Part shown: in pieces, positions 10,182 to 23,300 of the stretch
How the letters are laid out: each line of letters starts with the position of its first letter
How positions within the stretch are numbered: position 1 is the stretch's first letter
Source: Sacculina carcini
Taxonomy: Eukaryota; Arthropoda; Thecostraca; Sacculinidae
Direction: 5' to 3'
Length of the DNA stretch: 64,000 bases
NCBI GenBank assembly: GCA_916048095.2
Contig: OU696571.1
Location: 3,302,001-3,366,000, forward strand
Program-made: the position numbers and the translations under genes
The notes under the pieces: model-generated
The model's input: only the letters and a program-made list of their open reading frames with translations
Databases searched by the model: none
What the model was told of the DNA's origin: nothing

Positions 10182-11455
10182 TAGGGCTGTCAAAAGTTAA
10201 TAAAGTTACTTTTTCACCCAAGGGTCATTTTTTCATAAGCTACCTAAAATTGCATGAAAAAGTTGTGTACGATAATTATTTAAAAAGTTATTAGGTTACC
10301 AAAAGTTACTTTTTCATCGTTAGGTTACTTTTTTAGCTTTAAGGTTACTTTTATATCGTCAGGTTACCTTTTGTTATTTTTCTTGTTATTAGGTCACATT
10401 ACCACGAAGTTTGGTGACTTTTTGCAGATAAGAGGCACAAAACGGTATAAATGAGGATAAAATAGGAAAAGAGATGGAATATCAGGTCTGAAGATCAAGA
10501 AATGTCATCATTTCTGCTGTTAGGATTTAACAATTGATATTCACCTTAATATCTGTAATACTCCATATTTTTACGTTTTTGGCTACGCAGGTACGTAATT
10601 CCATTTTAGGAAATGTCCACGAACCGGAAGGTGTCGTGAGATGTTTGGAGCGTGGTATAGTACGATATGTGATCTCTCTATACTAGATACTGCACTGTAG
10701 CACTTGACAGTACGCATTTACTTGAACAGGAATTAGCACGTGATTTTCAGGGCGTGAGATAGCGCCATTTTCCCACGTTTGACATTTATAAGACTGTGTG
10801 CACAGGGTGCTGCATATGGGAGGACGGGGGCATTCACACATGCAGTGTTTACGGTCACACTAATATACAAGCTGTAGTACGTGCTATTTGATGAAAAGTT
10901 ATATTGAAACAATATAAAAACATTATTGCGACCATTCCTAGAACTATTTACATTTGCAATTCGTGTATTTCACTTTTATATTAGCTTTCCACTTTGAATT
11001 TCATTTTGATGGTTATGCTCCATTTTGCGATGTTAGCCAAATAATATTGAGTCACTTTTTGGTGGTTTGTTGTAAGAATGGTACCAGATCGGAGAAAGAG
11101 TGGAAAATAGTACCAACTCGGAAAGAGGATGAAAAAGAAGGACTGGTGTATTTTCTTCCTTCATAACTGCAAACAGAAATTGACCTTTTTTGAAGGAGGT
11201 TAATTTTACGAAGGTTAGGTTATTTTAGGATACTTTTGTATTTGCTACTAGGTTACTTTTTTAGGTTCACAAACAAACCGTGTATTTCATATAGCGCAAT
11301 AATCAGCAAAGGCGTGATAAACATGTGATATAGCGATGCAAAAGTAATAATAACATTAAAACTCAGGTTATTTTTAGGTTACTTTTTTAGGTTACTTTTT
11401 CTCGAAAATAAAGTTACTTTTTTCTGATTTTTAGGTTACTTTTTTGACAGCCCTA
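10182..11455. mobile_element. non-autonomous hAT element with subterminal TTACTTTTT repeats
   Basis: Ends are TAGGGCTGTCAAAAG and CTTTTTTGACAGCCCTA. They are flanked by the perfect 8-bp duplication GTCATAAC (10174-10181, 11456-11463). Both ends carry many copies of (T)AGGTTACTTTTT near the termini, as expected for transposase-binding subterminal repeats in hAT elements. The 1274-bp interior has no recognisable transposase; a 70-codon frame at 10954 resembles nothing known. Confidence 0.88.
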
Positions 11456-11580
11456 GTCATAACTAATATCAATACATCTTGCGCATACACATAAACAAGT
11501 TAGTCTGGGGACCCCAGCAAGCAGCAGCTTTTGAGAGCACCAAGTCAGCGTGAGCGGCCGTATCCCGTCTCGCGTATCCT

Positions 11581-13353
11581 ATGCACGATGCGCCAACCAA
11601 GATCGTAGCTGACGCATCGGATCGCGCAGTAGGTGGAGTGATCCTGCAGCTGCATAATCACAAGTGGGTACCACTTGCGTACCACTCACGCATATTGACC
11701 GGTTCACAGCTAAAGTGGTGTACAGGGGACAAAGAATTGTTTGCCTTGTTCAGCGCCGTGAAACGGTTCAGATACCTCCTAGAAGGCCGTCCGAATTTAA
11801 AACTGTGGACTGACCACAAACCGCTGATACATGCATTCACCAGCTCATCCGAGCGATCAGCTCGCGTTCAGCGCCAACTGGCGTACCTCAGCGAATTCTC
11901 GACTGACGTCAGGCACATCAAGAGCCTTGACAATGCCGTCTCAGACTGTCTCAGCCGTCCACCAGACGATGCCTTGCGTTCAGTGTCTGAGATACATGCT
12001 GAGGCTCAGCAAGGCTTAGATCTTAAAAAGCTTGCCTTAGCACAACAAGGAGCTTCAGATATCGCCGCCTCTTCCTTGATTCGTATTGAGCGCCGTGATG
12101 TTGAAGGCGTCCCGACTGGTCTTCTGATGGACGTCTCCACCGGTTTTGGCTGCCCACTTGCACCTGAGGCGTTGCAGTACGAGATCTATCTGCTATTTCC
12201 TTGCATGCACCATCCCAGCGCGCGAACAACCCGGCGCCTGATCTCGGAACGCTTTGTGTTTAGTCGCATAAGCTCGAAAGTGTCAGCTTGGGTGAGGAAT
12301 TGCACCCTCTGTCAACGATGCAAGGTCGGCCGTCACCAACATACGTTGCTGCGCCGCCCTGCAACACCATCTGGACGTTTCGATGCACTTCACGTTGACG
12401 TCGTCGGACCACTTCCGGAAGACAGTGGTCATCGCTATTTGTTCACAATAGTGGACAGGTACACGCGTTACCCCGAGGCAATACCGATGCCAGAGGCTTC
12501 TGCTGCGTATTGTGCTCGCGCATTACTTGACTGGACGTCTCGGTTTGGTATGTGCCTGTGCATTACGTCCGACCGTGGTCGACAGTTTGTGTCCGACCTG
12601 TGGACCGAGTTTTGGTCCATCCTCGGGGTTCAGCTAAAGATAACGTGCGCTTATTTTCCTCAGCAGAATGGGTTAGTAGAGCGTATTAATCGCCAGCTGA
12701 AATCCTCTCTCACTACTGCTCTAGAGAGCAATGTCAACTGGATGGCGGCCCCGCCATTGGTTCTGATGGGCATGCGGGCGGCGTACAAGCCGGACATCAA
12801 TTCATCATCAGCGGAGATGGTGTTTGGCGAAAAAATGCAACTCCCGGGCCAATTTTTCTCACAGACTCAGTTATCACCAGCGAATGAAACAACTCGACAG
12901 CTCGCTACCTCCATGTCCAGACTCCGGCCAACACCGACCGCTTGGTACCGGCGCTACGACGCCGACCGTCCGTTTGTGTCACAGCCGCTGATGACGGCGA
13001 CACATGTGTTTGTTCGTGTGGATGCTGTGCGTCCACCACTGACTCCCCCTTACCGCGGACCGTATGCCGTGCTTCAGCGCGGTGACAAAGCATTCGTTTT
13101 GGACTTCAACGGACGCCCGGACACAGTCGCCATCGACCGTTTGAAGCCGGCATTTTCCGAGAGAAGCCAAACCTGCAGCTCACCACTGCCGCCTTCAGCC
13201 CAAACTTCTCAAGGCGCCGCCGAGGCAGCTGCGGTTCCCACGTCGGTAACGGAGTCGCCTCTTCCTGCTGACACTTCGCACACACTCCGGCCTCCCAGAA
13301 TCGTTTGGTCCAGGCGCGCCAGGCCAATTCGCACCCCGGTTCGTTTTCAGTAG
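11581..13353 (+). pseudogene. Ty3/Gypsy pol, 5'-truncated (RNase H and integrase)
   Basis: A 590-codon frame. It opens with the RNase H motif IVADASDRAVGG; about 80 codons later comes LWTDHKPLIHAF. The integrase follows: an H2C2 finger (HHPSARTTRR ... CTLCQRCK), then DDE residues in LHVDVVGPLP, TSDRGRQFV and GLVERINRQLK. A GPY-type end (PPYRGPYAVLQRGDKAFVLD) closes the integrase. Upstream, the same frame continues to about 11500 with a stop at 11562-ish, so the reverse transcriptase, protease and gag are missing. A purine tract and a possible 3' LTR follow. This family differs from the two intact Gypsy elements. It starts about 40 bp beyond the hAT duplication, so its 5' end may be an old truncation. 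Confidence 0.88.
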
Positions 13354-13366
13354 TCGGTGCAACACA

Positions 13367-13383
13367 CCAGGGGGGGGGGGAAC
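13367..13383 (+). other. polypurine tract of the truncated Gypsy
   Basis: CCAGGGGGGGGGGAAC lies directly before TGTGGCC, the expected plus-strand primer site next to a 3' LTR. Confidence 0.6.
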
Positions 13384-13517
13384 TGTGGCCTCCGCGCCAC
13401 CATTGTATTTTTATATTTATTTGTATGTGTTGTTTCATTTGTGGTTTCCGATGTACTTTTTCAGTCAGTCGATCAATACACAGTTACGTGATATAATCTT
13501 TTGTAGGCGTTCCTACA
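13384..13517 (+). mobile_element. possible short 3' LTR of the truncated Gypsy
   Basis: It starts TGTGGCCTCC after the purine tract and could end at GTTCCTACA. The end is uncertain because no second LTR copy is in the window. Confidence 0.35.
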
Positions 13518-14160
13518 GGTCCATTGTTAGCGTTGCTGGCGTTAATATAGTATCTTAATGCAGTGTTCGAGTGTATCATAGTATGTTGACTCCATGATAT
13601 GTGTAATTACAATTATTAACACAATTAACAATTATTAATTCCATAGAATTGTACATTTATACAATACTACCTATATAATTGTATATCTGGGCAACATTTT
13701 CAGCGAAAATGGCATTTTGTTTTTTCTCGCTTAATGACATTTTATGTGACAAATATTTTTCATGTGATCACATAAAATTCCAAACTCTACATATTATACA
13801 GGACATCGGCATTTTGTGCAGTCTGGGCTGATTTTTTGCACTGTGCTCTTCCGTTCAAATAAGCTATTGATCTTTACAATCATTCCAGCTATTCCAAGCG
13901 ATAGTATATCTTGAGAAAGTGCCTGAGGCTATTACTGCAAAAATTGGTCATAAATGACAGATGCTCAACACTGAGATATAAACTTCTGAACGTAATTTTT
14001 GCCCGTAAATTGATACGTCGCTTGCAGCTAGAAGAAATGAAAACTCGAAGAACTCTCGAAATGTCGAGACACCTGGAAATACACAGGCTGCGACACGGAA
14101 ACTTACTGATTTGAATGGATGAAAAAAAACTGTAAAGATTTTTATATAATTTTATTCACA
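13518..14160. other. intergenic with a hAT end fragment
   Basis: CATAAAATTCCAAACTCTA at about 13772-13790 matches the right terminus of the hAT at 6564-7651; no left partner was found. Otherwise A/T-rich with no gene. Confidence 0.45.
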
Positions 14161-14169
14161 TCTCATATT

Positions 14170-15445
14170 GATGATGTTGATGCGCGAGAGGTGCCTCAAA
14201 TCGGGAGTACACATGCGCCCCCAGGAACAGTCAATGCGCGCACACCCACGCTCATACCGCCACTCGGTTGACCAGTGTGTTCCATCTGCTGCGATCACTG
14301 GTGGCCGATTGTACCTCAGCGTGACAAAGTCCCAGCCTCCTCAGCCAGTGTCTGCCACGCAACGCCGCCTCTGCGCCCCGGTTCAGTGGCGAAGAGTTGA
14401 GTGTGACAGCCATTGGTGAGTCCCGGACGTCGCAGTGCGTGGTCGAGCAAATTGAGTCAACGTTGCAGTAGCTGCTTACTAGCGGGGGCACGATCACTGG
14501 TATAGTACAGCTGTTCGTTGCCAACGTGGTCCGGATGCCTGATGCCGAGGCAAAAACGGACCAAGGCACGGTGGCCTGCGTTGATCTCCGATGAGAGTGT
14601 TGCGGATAGGGACCACGACTCGCCACCATAAAGCAAATTTGTCTCGACACAAACACAGAATAGCTGCAGTTATGCTAGTGTCGAAATTGGGGACGTACAA
14701 ACGGAAGAAAGCCGTCTAGCAGCTATCCACGCCAGCCGGCGCCTTCGACGGTATGCTGAGCGGCTGTCAGGCATTTCGCTGCCGAGATAGCAGAAATTCG
14801 ACACCTCCTGCAGTTGAGCTCCTGACCGAGTATTTATCGGACAGCCGTCAGAGACGACATGCATGACAGCACATTTGCGAGCATTGAAGGTAAGCCCGAT
14901 ATCAACTGCAGCAGCTTCAACGCGATGTAGTTGTCGTCGGACTGCAGACGGGGTCTGGCATGATGACCACATCATCAGCGTAAGCAAGTGTAGGGCGCTT
15001 AACTTCTGAAAATCGAGACGAAAGCCTCCGGCGAACAGTATATGCATCTCCAGGCGTCAAGTTGCGTAGGACCAGATCCATACACAGAACAAATAAGGGT
15101 GCAAGCATGTCACCTTGGAGGACGCCTGAGGCCGTGTGAAACGATGCAGTCGGTCCATCAGCAGTATTCACGTATGCCATTGTGCCCGAGTAAAAACTCA
15201 TTATTGCATCGAAAAGACCTGTGTCAGGGCAGTAGATGTGCAAGATCTGGTAAAGTGCGCTACGACTCACGCTGTCGAATGCTTTTGAAAAGTCGACAAA
15301 GACAAGGCAGATGGACTTTTTTCTTGTCAGACATGACTCCAGACAACAAAGGAGGGCAACAATTTGGTCGGTGGAGTCGCGATGTCGGCGAAGCCCTGAC
15401 TATGATGACAGCAGTTTCATCGACGATTTGCCGAAGTCGGTCCAA
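14170..15445 (-). pseudogene. LINE reverse transcriptase fragment, R4/Dong-like
   Basis: Three frames on the minus strand read as one decayed protein. The order is DFSKAFDSVSRSALYQIL (about 15250-15300), FHTASGVLQGDMLAPLFVLC, LAYADDVVIM (the YADD active site) and then GLTFNARKCAVMHV, NFCYLGSEM and RRRRRLAWIAARRLS. Further pieces reach ATSDRSRWNTLVNRVAV near 14255. GVLQGDxLAP with YADD is typical of site-specific LINE relatives such as R4/Dong. Frameshifts at about 15270, 14950 and 14650 and internal stops show it is dead. The 5' part and endonuclease are missing. Confidence 0.75.
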
Positions 15446-15514
15446 TAAAATACGGTTACAGATATCATATTATATTATCATATTTTATTAATTGAATCTA
15501 CATATTAAACGGTT

Positions 15515-16090
15515 TTGAAGACATCGTTTAAGTGACAGCCTCCAGCGTCAATACACCGAGCTACACGATTCTTGAAGTTTTAATGAACTCTTTCGAGCAT
15601 ATCGTCGGACATATGGGCATAATGATTGACAGCTGTTGTCCTTTTAGATGGAGTAGAATTGAGTTGGGTGACCGGTATATAGAATGGATTTCGGGTAGCC
15701 CAATTGAAAACATGACACATTGTCTTTCAAGGAGATGAGGCGCTCAAGTAAATGCTTCCTCAAAAGTTCCATTAACCCTCGTGTCGTGTATGGTATGTCA
15801 TCATTTTTTGAAATCACAAATCATCAATGTCCATTTCGTCCAGTTTTGGGAGAAAGAAAATACTCCAATCAGCCCCCTGTAGCGCACTGCATTCACTTAG
15901 TTTCCTGCGAAAAAATGATGTCCAATGGTCCCTAGTGGTGACATTGCGAACCACACAGTGACGCGCCCATAATCAAGTGTGACACCTGATGAACTTCAAG
16001 TGTATCGTCACAGCTCCAATCACGAATGTTTTGCTTGTTAAAAAAACCAAAGACCTCAAAGTGAGCTCCATCGCAGTGAGCAGGTTATCA
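15515..16090 (-). pseudogene. mariner/IS630-type transposase remnant
   Basis: The minus strand in shifting frames gives AHFEVFGFFNKQNIRDWS near 16050. DIDDLWFQ appears near 15825, at the position of the D-x-WFQQDG motif. At the 3' end, DMLERV and then FKNRVARCIDAGGCHLND, VFKT, reach 15515. This order matches the DDE transposases of Tc1/mariner relatives whose C-terminus reads C-x3-GG-x-HLND. Several stops and frameshifts make it a fossil. Terminal repeats were not found. Confidence 0.65.
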
Positions 16091-16490
16091 CAAAAAACTC
16101 ACATACATAGAAGCGCACTTGGGACAATTCTCAATTACATAGGCACCATCAGAAGATGAGGTATATATCATCAGCAAACAACCAACCGATTTGCACTTGC
16201 CAGCATCTGAAAATATTCCTTGGGATTTCGACCTTTTCGACTATCTCGACCTTATAGCAGTCAGGAGAGTGAAAAATCACACCGGAAAAATGGACACACA
16301 CACACAGCCATTTGGTCGACCAGTGGTATATTGCCACTCGCACGTAGACAGCCAGAATCAAATTCCACTAAACTCAGTTGTTAGTGGACCATTACAGTGG
16401 CGTTTCACCGGGCTTAATAGACACTGAAATCATTGAAATCCAACGATACTGGTGAAACGGATGCTCGAGCACACCTTGCGTTTTATATTC
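16091..16490. other. intergenic, nothing recognised
   Basis: No gene or repeat recognised. Confidence 0.4.
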
Positions 16491-16609
16491 ATGTAGCAAA
16501 TGGACACTTCTTCTTTTTATAGCAAAACAGATTGAGAAGTACGTAAAACATGTAGCAAATGGACACTTCTTCTTTTTATAGCAAAACAGATTGAGAAGTA
16601 CGTAAAACA
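16491..16609. repeat. tandem duplication, two 59-bp units
   Basis: Two copies starting ATGTAGCAAATGGACACTTC and ending AAGTACGTAAAAC follow head to tail; the repeated part looks identical. Confidence 0.95.
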
Positions 16610-16815
16610 AAATGTCAGACCTTCAAACGTATCGCATACAACAGCCATTAAGAGTGAGATACACAAAATAATACCACGCCCTTTTCAAATCAGCAGTCAA
16701 TTCTCGCATTCTCCTGGATTCTTGATAGCTATATGAAAACGATAAAAATACAAACGACGTAATAACAAAACTTTTCATTCAATATTCATTCATACAGCTT
16801 GAAGTTCCTTTAAGA

Positions 16816-17656
16816 CAGTGGTTCCCAACCTGGGGGTAAATTACCCCCTGGGGTAATTTAGCAATTGTTCGGGGGTAATGTAGGGTTGACAGGAAAATGT
16901 TAAGAATTCTGAAATTCAAGAAAACATTGCGGTACCTTGTATTGGGATTAATGTTAACTTAGCATATTATGTTTATTGTTTGCATTGTGTGGATATTGTA
17001 TTGCTCATATGGCGTGTTATATATAGTTGTGCGCACGTGTGCGTGTGTGTGTGAATGCTTACAGTAACATGTAACATGCTTACAGTAACCACTGCTTTAA
17101 GAGGATAAAGCAGACAGTTGTACACACACACACACATACACACACACACACAAGCGCACGAGGGATATATTGGCGTGACACGCATTGAAGAGTGGTACAC
17201 TGCGGTGCTTGTAAGCATAAAACTAGTGGTATTGAGTGGCGACGTGTATGTGTGTGTGTATGTGTGTTGACCAAGTCGTTCAGCTGGATGTCCAGTGGTT
17301 TTGGGTGCTTGTAGACGGTCGCAAGTGGTTGCGCATTGAGTTGTGCAGAGGATAATGCCAGCTGCTACGTTTGGTTCAATGCACAAGTGCCAAGCACAAA
17401 AGAACCGTTGAACTAACGCTGATTTTAGCTAGCACAAAAGAACCATTCAGCATTCATGCGTACACGCCAGTGGCTCCCAACCTTTTCAGGTTGTTAACCA
17501 CTTTAGCATGCTATATTACAAATGTAAACCTCTTTCATAAAATGTTGTCAACATTTATATGTATGGCTAAACTAAAACACTAGAGATAACACCTCCATTA
17601 ACCAGAATTTTTTAATATTACTCCCACGGGGTAATTTACCGACAGGTTGGGAAGCA
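16816..17656. mobile_element. hAT-like non-autonomous element with degenerate ends
   Basis: The left end reads CAGTGGTTCCCAACCTG, then GGTAAATTACCCC. The reverse complement of 17610-17656 reads ATTGCTTCCCAACCTG, then GGTAAATTACCCC. CAGNGGTTCCCAACC ends are typical of hAT elements. No clear 8-bp duplication remains. A second similar terminus (CAGTGGCTCCCAACC) at 17468 suggests a nested copy. CA arrays lie inside. Confidence 0.6.
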
Positions 17657-18521
17657 ATGATTTGGGCCAATGAGCATTGAAGAGACCGGACTTGGTGAAT
17701 GAAACTGAAGAGGGAACAATTTTTGGAGTGTTGTCGGCGAAAATGAGAAATGAAACTGGATAGTTGCGGGGAATGCAGACCAAAGGGATGAATCATATCA
17801 TTGGAATAGCAAACGACCAAAAAGCAAGCTTTGTGGAATCTTAGAGGTTAACGGAAGGTCGCTAAATCAAAATCAATATTTTCATCAAATATGTTAATTG
17901 ATAGCAAATAGATATTATTTACAACAAACGTATTCTACTAGAAACCTACAAACACGACAAAATAGTAAATTTGACTAGTAGATATATTTTGGTTGTTTTT
18001 TTCTTCAAAATGACAGATAGACGATGATTATTCAATTATAAAAATATTCTGGCGTAAACAGTAGGAAAATAATTTGGAAACGCGTATGATATCTCGTCTA
18101 TTGTACTGTAATGTAGTATAGACCTTTTTGGGGTATTTTTAACATAAAAACAATCAAAATTCAAGCGGCGCAACTGTTTTCCATACTTTGAACGATTCTG
18201 CGTTCAACGATGAAATAATAAAACGTAAAGGAAAGATTAGGGAGCATGAATTCACATTGAAATATTCAGCGTCAAAATTACTGTCATACACATTAGCGCT
18301 GAGTCGCGACAAGACAAACCACATAACGTCGTTGCCTTCCGTCGCTGCTGGGTGACATTGTGAAGTGTCGAGGGAGAACAAATCATGGAAACACACACAC
18401 ACACACACACACACACAGAGAGAGAGAGATTGACACACAGACAAAGCAAGAAAGAGAGAAGAAAGTGACAAATTGTGACAGCGACAACAGAATAAGACAG
18501 ATACAACAATACAATAGGCCA

Positions 18522-18528
<7 letters not shown>

Positions 18529-18582
<54 letters not shown>

Positions 18583-18587
18583 AAAAG
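18529..18587. repeat. (CA)n microsatellite
   Basis: CA array, followed by a partner (TG)n at 18719-18763 in opposite orientation. Confidence 0.9.
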
Positions 18588-18717
18588 ACACATTTAATTT
18601 GAAAGAAGTTGGATTAGTGCAAGAAAAACCGAAAAGACGAGGCCACAATAAACAAAAAAACGAACTGAAAAAAACGACATGTAGAAAAGATATTGAGAAG
18701 CACAGCTGTCAGTAACG

Positions 18718-18762
<45 letters not shown>

Positions 18763-18890
18763 TGTGATACGTGGAACAATTTACACATGAAAACAGTAGA
18801 AGCTGATATCTTGTCGCTCTGCTGAAGAATGGATTAGACAAATATCGGGAAAAAAGACAGCTCATATCCTGTATTTTAACTGGACAATTC

Positions 18891-18894
<4 letters not shown>

Positions 18895-18937
<43 letters not shown>
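18895..18937. repeat. (CA)n microsatellite
   Basis: Uninterrupted CA dinucleotides. Confidence 0.9.
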
Positions 18938-18938
<1 letters not shown>

Positions 18939-19339
18939 GACGCACTATTATACACGCACAGATGCACATGTATGTGTAAAGGGACAGGCAGACACACATA
19001 CACTCACAAATACGCACATTTGTAAATTGTAAATTTATTGCCAGGAAATAAAACATTTCACACGAAAATCATCAGAAAAAATAGACATACGGCTATGTTA
19101 GTAGAGCAGCTGCTCTTAGACGAACATGTAATAATTAATGAAACAGATTCAATTAACAATCAAGTATCATGAGATATGATATGTACACATGCATACACAC
19201 ATATACATTCATATATACACACATACACACTTACATACATGCATACATATGCACAGATCGCAGTAAACGCAGAAAAAGATATAAAATGAATACGTGGGCG
19301 AATATGAAAATGAATCCGTTATCATTGCACGAAAATGTT

Positions 19340-19887
19340 AATGGTCGGCGTCAGTTTTATTCAGGAAGTGATTTTTCAGTTTTTTTGAGCTGTTTTAGTG
19401 AGGTAGATGTTTGTAAGAAATCTATTTCCGAAGATAAATTATTCCAAATTTCTGCTCCTTGATATAATAGGCTGTTTTGAAGAAGTTTTGTTCTGAATTT
19501 TGGTAACGCAAGGTCATTATTGTTTCTGATATTGTGATAACGGTTGTCCAAGCCATAGAAAATTTTATTGATCTCCTTATGTTCGTATAGTAGCCGATAG
19601 ACAAAAAGGATTATGAAGTATTCGCGTATAGAGCCGAAACATAGTAATTTCATTGCCGAGTAAGAATTTGTTGTTGAATCAAACTTTTTTAGCTTCATTA
19701 TACATCTAATCATTTTGTTTTGTGCAACTTTTATTCGTTTTAAATAAAATGGCCACGTGCATGACCAGATTGGTAGACAATATATGAGGTGGGGGTAAAT
19801 GAGAGTGAAGTATATACTACGCATGCATTCCTGTGTAAGTTTTCAATATGTGCATACCAATTCATAGAAGCATCAATAGTGACTCCT
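19340..19887 (-). pseudogene. CR1-like LINE, piece 5 (3' end of the reverse transcriptase ORF)
   Basis: Minus strand: GVTIDASMNWYAHIENL, then after a frame change FTLIYPHLIYCLPIW, AQNKMIRCIM and IWNNLSSEIDFLQTSTSLKQ. These are the thumb and C-terminal motifs of CR1/jockey-group LINEs. The frame joins directly to piece 4 (25014) when the Gypsy at 19888-25013 and one copy of CTCCT are removed: ...QNFLG|VTIDA. It ends at a stop near 19357. Confidence 0.8.
19883..19887. repeat. target duplication CTCCT, left of Gypsy-1
   Basis: Identical to 25014-25018 on the other side of the element. Confidence 0.9.
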
Positions 19888-20335
19888 TGTTGTGTTTGTT
19901 GGGTAGACGGTAAATACTTTGAACAACCCAGAAATACCGGGAAAAGAAACAAGCTCGTTGGAAAACTCAAATATATATATATATATAATTCAACTCCAAG
20001 ATACGACAAAAATATCCAAATACAGCCCAACGGTCAGCATGAACCAAAGTATATATAAAACCCGAAGAAGCGTGACACGAGACTGTCTGCCTCATTTGCG
20101 TCACGATTGTACAACACCGAAACATACGGATATACGCCATGACATACAAAAAGAAATCAAAATTCGAATTTAAAACAATTTAATTAATGTTTGCGGGATT
20201 TATACGCTTATACAAAAACAAACATGGTGTTGACAACCAAAAAGAATGAGTCAAGCGTAGACAAAAATAACGCTTCCCTAACCAAATAAACACATGCAAA
20301 ACACATCAGAAGTTTAAGAGTAAGTACACGCTACA
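19888..20335 (-). repeat. 3' LTR of Gypsy-1 (448 bp)
   Basis: In element orientation it begins TGTAGCGTG and ends CACAACA. It matches 24568-25013 apart from one A/G difference and one extra AT unit. Confidence 0.95.
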
Positions 20336-20350
20336 CCACCTCCCCCCTCA
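20336..20350 (-). other. polypurine tract of Gypsy-1
   Basis: In element orientation TGAGGGGGGAGGTGG ends right at the 3' LTR; it is the expected primer for plus-strand DNA synthesis. It overlaps the last pol codon area. Confidence 0.8.
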
Positions 20351-23300
20351 GCGAAAACGAGAGGGTAGCTGAACTTCACGTCCACTTCGTGTACGGACCG
20401 GAATCGCAGACGGTCGTTGCTGACTACGACGAGATGTCGATGACGACGGACGGGGTTGGTAACCATGTGCAGAGTTGGCCATAGACAAAGGTGACGGAGA
20501 CTCGGCGTCCGGAACTGCAGTGAGTGGCGTGTTAATTGTGAAACTCTCCGAGTGGCGAGTGTCTGACAAAATTGTCGGCGCGTCAGTGGTGAAAGAAACA
20601 CGGCGATGACGACGCACTGCAGTAGAATCTGGTATGGCAGATGGAAGGATTGCGTTGTCGTCAAATGCTGCCTTACACCTGTCGAGGCTGACGACCTGTT
20701 TGCCGCGTCGAACATCTACAATGGTGACTGTCTTGTCAGTGCGCTGCAAAACGCGATGCGGTCCTGTGTACGCTGGCTGCAATGACGAGTGAGAAGCGTC
20801 TACTCGCAGGAAGACATGTGAGCAATTTTTCAGGGCCGCTGGCACATGAATTGCTCGCCGAGATGTCCGCGGAGGCACTGGCGTGATTTTACGCATGTGT
20901 TGTTTCAACCGATCGCAAAAGGTAACTGGCAACGGCAGAGGTCGAGAACTTGAGTCGATGAATTCGCCGGGGATACGCAACGGCGTGCCGTACACGAGTT
21001 CCGCACTGGAACAGCCCAGATCAGTCTTAACTGCTACTCGGATGCCTAGCATGATCAATGGGAGCTGTTCCGACCAGCGATGGGAAGAGCCAACTGCGCG
21101 AAGACAGGCCTTGAGCTGACGGTGAAGTCTTTCGACCATCCCGTTGCTTTCTGGATGGTAGGCGGTCGTTCGACGCTTGGAGATGCCAAGAAGACACATG
21201 AGAGCTTTCCAAAGACGACTTTCGAATTGGGAACCCCGATCAGAAATGATTGTCTCCGGCACTCCAAAACGAGCAACCCAATGCTGCAGAAGCGCGCTGG
21301 CAATACTCTCTGTATGTGAGGTGGCAAGTGGTACGGCCTCACACCATCTGGTGTATCTGTCGACAATCGTCAAAATATACTCGTTCCCGTTCGATGGCGG
21401 TAATGGTCCGACCAAATCGATGTGCAGCACTTCGAAACGGCAATTTGGAAGAGAAAAACGACCAGGCGGAGTACGCGTATGCCGCTGGACCTTGGCCTTC
21501 TGACATCCTACACAAGCTTGAGCCCACTGACGGATGTCTTGGCGCATATTTGGCCACACGAAACGATCGGCGACCAGACGTTGGGTGGCATGTACTCCAG
21601 GGTGCGATAAGTTGTGCACCAGGTTGAAATAGTTACGTCGAAAAGCCGACGGTAGGAGCGGACGACACTGTCCTGTCGAATAGTCGCAGCACAATTTTCG
21701 ACCACAGGACAACGGAACATGGCGAAGCTGCAGCGAGTGTTCACTGGAGGCGATGAACTTGCCCAGATCATCATCCTCATGTTGGGCGTCTGCCAAGGCT
21801 GAAAAATCGTCAAGCCTGGGAGTCGGAATAGACAGCATAGAAACAGTCCGTGAAAGCGCGTCGGCAACAGTGTTTGACGACCCAGGAACATGACGGATGT
21901 CAGTGGTAAATTGAACAACATAGTCCAATTGACGAACTTCTCGCGGAGAGTGACGGTCTGATGAAGAGTTCAGTGCACCAATCAGCGGCTTATGGTCGGT
22001 ATATACAATGAAATTCCGGCCTTCCACTGCGTACCGAAAATGTCTAATCGCAGAATACACCGCCAGAAGCTCCCGACCAAAAGCGCTGTACCGCCGCTCA
22101 GTTGGCGATAGCTGACGGGAGAAATACGCCAATGGTTGCCAGGCACCTTCCACATACTGTTGGAGAACTGCTCCGATACATGTGGCCGATGCATCGACTT
22201 GGAGCGAGAGTGGCGCGTCTGCGGCAGGAAACGACAGCTGAGTGGCCGCCGCCAAGCTGGTTTTGGCGCGTTGGAACGCTGCCGTAGTTTCCGCTGTCCA
22301 TGTGACTGGCCGACTAGACTTGCGGCTGCGCGCGGTTATCAATGCATGGAGCGGAGCAAGTATGGCAGCAGCATGCGGTATCAGCCGATGATAGTACGAT
22401 ATCATGCCAACAAACCGCCGGAGTTCCGCTTCCGTTCGAGGCAAAGGGTACGAGTTCACAGCTTCTACCTTCGATTGCAGTGTTGAAATACCGCTTGCTG
22501 AGATCATGTGACCTAAAAAGGAAAGTCTGTCGACAGCAAAAACGCATTTGTCGGGATTCACCACTAACCCATGCTGATACAGCTTTTGAAACACAGCTTC
22601 GATGTGATGCATGTGTTCCGCGTACGACTCACTGGCAATTAGCACATCATCGATATAAACAGAACAGAATGGCATGTCAGTGAAAATTGTGTCCATTAAA
22701 CGCTGGTAGGTCTGCGCAGCGTTGCGAAAACCAAAACCAAGGCGTGTGAACTCAAAAAGCCCAAATGGTGTGATGATGGCTGATTTAGGGATGTCATCGG
22801 CATTGATAGGAATATGATTATAGGCACGAATAATGTCGAGACGGGAAAAATATTTGCAATTGTGAACATGATTGAAGGAGTCATGCACCAACGGAATGGG
22901 ATACTTATCGGGAATAGTGATAACATTGAGTGCCCGATAATCTCCGCAGACCCTCCAGGACCCGTCCTTCTTAGGAACCATATGCAGTGGACTCGACCAC
23001 GGACTCTTTGATCTACGACAAATGCCCATCTGTTCTAGTCGCTGAAATTCAGCTTTGGCAGCTGCGAGACGATCTGGCGCCAGCCGTCGAGCCTTGGCAT
23101 GTACTGGCGGGCCAGTGGTCGATATGTGGTGGACGACATTGTGCTTTACGGGCAGTTGAAAATTCGGCGGTCGCGTCACTGATGGGTATTTAACAATAAT
23201 AGCTTCAACATCGGCATTACGTGGAGCCAAACCAACCGCTGCTAATAAGTTTGAGGAGCTGTCCAACGGGGAGCTCAGGATCTGAATGCTATTACTAAGC

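Larger units (their letters stand above)
17657..19339. other. microsatellite-rich intergenic DNA
   Basis: CA/TG arrays at 18392-18417, 18529-18587, 18719-18763 and 18895-18937. No gene was recognised. Long frames here are repeat products. Confidence 0.6.

Noticed and set aside
11581..13353. Domesticated integrase gene
   Set aside because: It has the normal Gypsy order RNase H-integrase, then a purine tract and a possible LTR, and a stop upstream in the same frame; a truncated element explains it.
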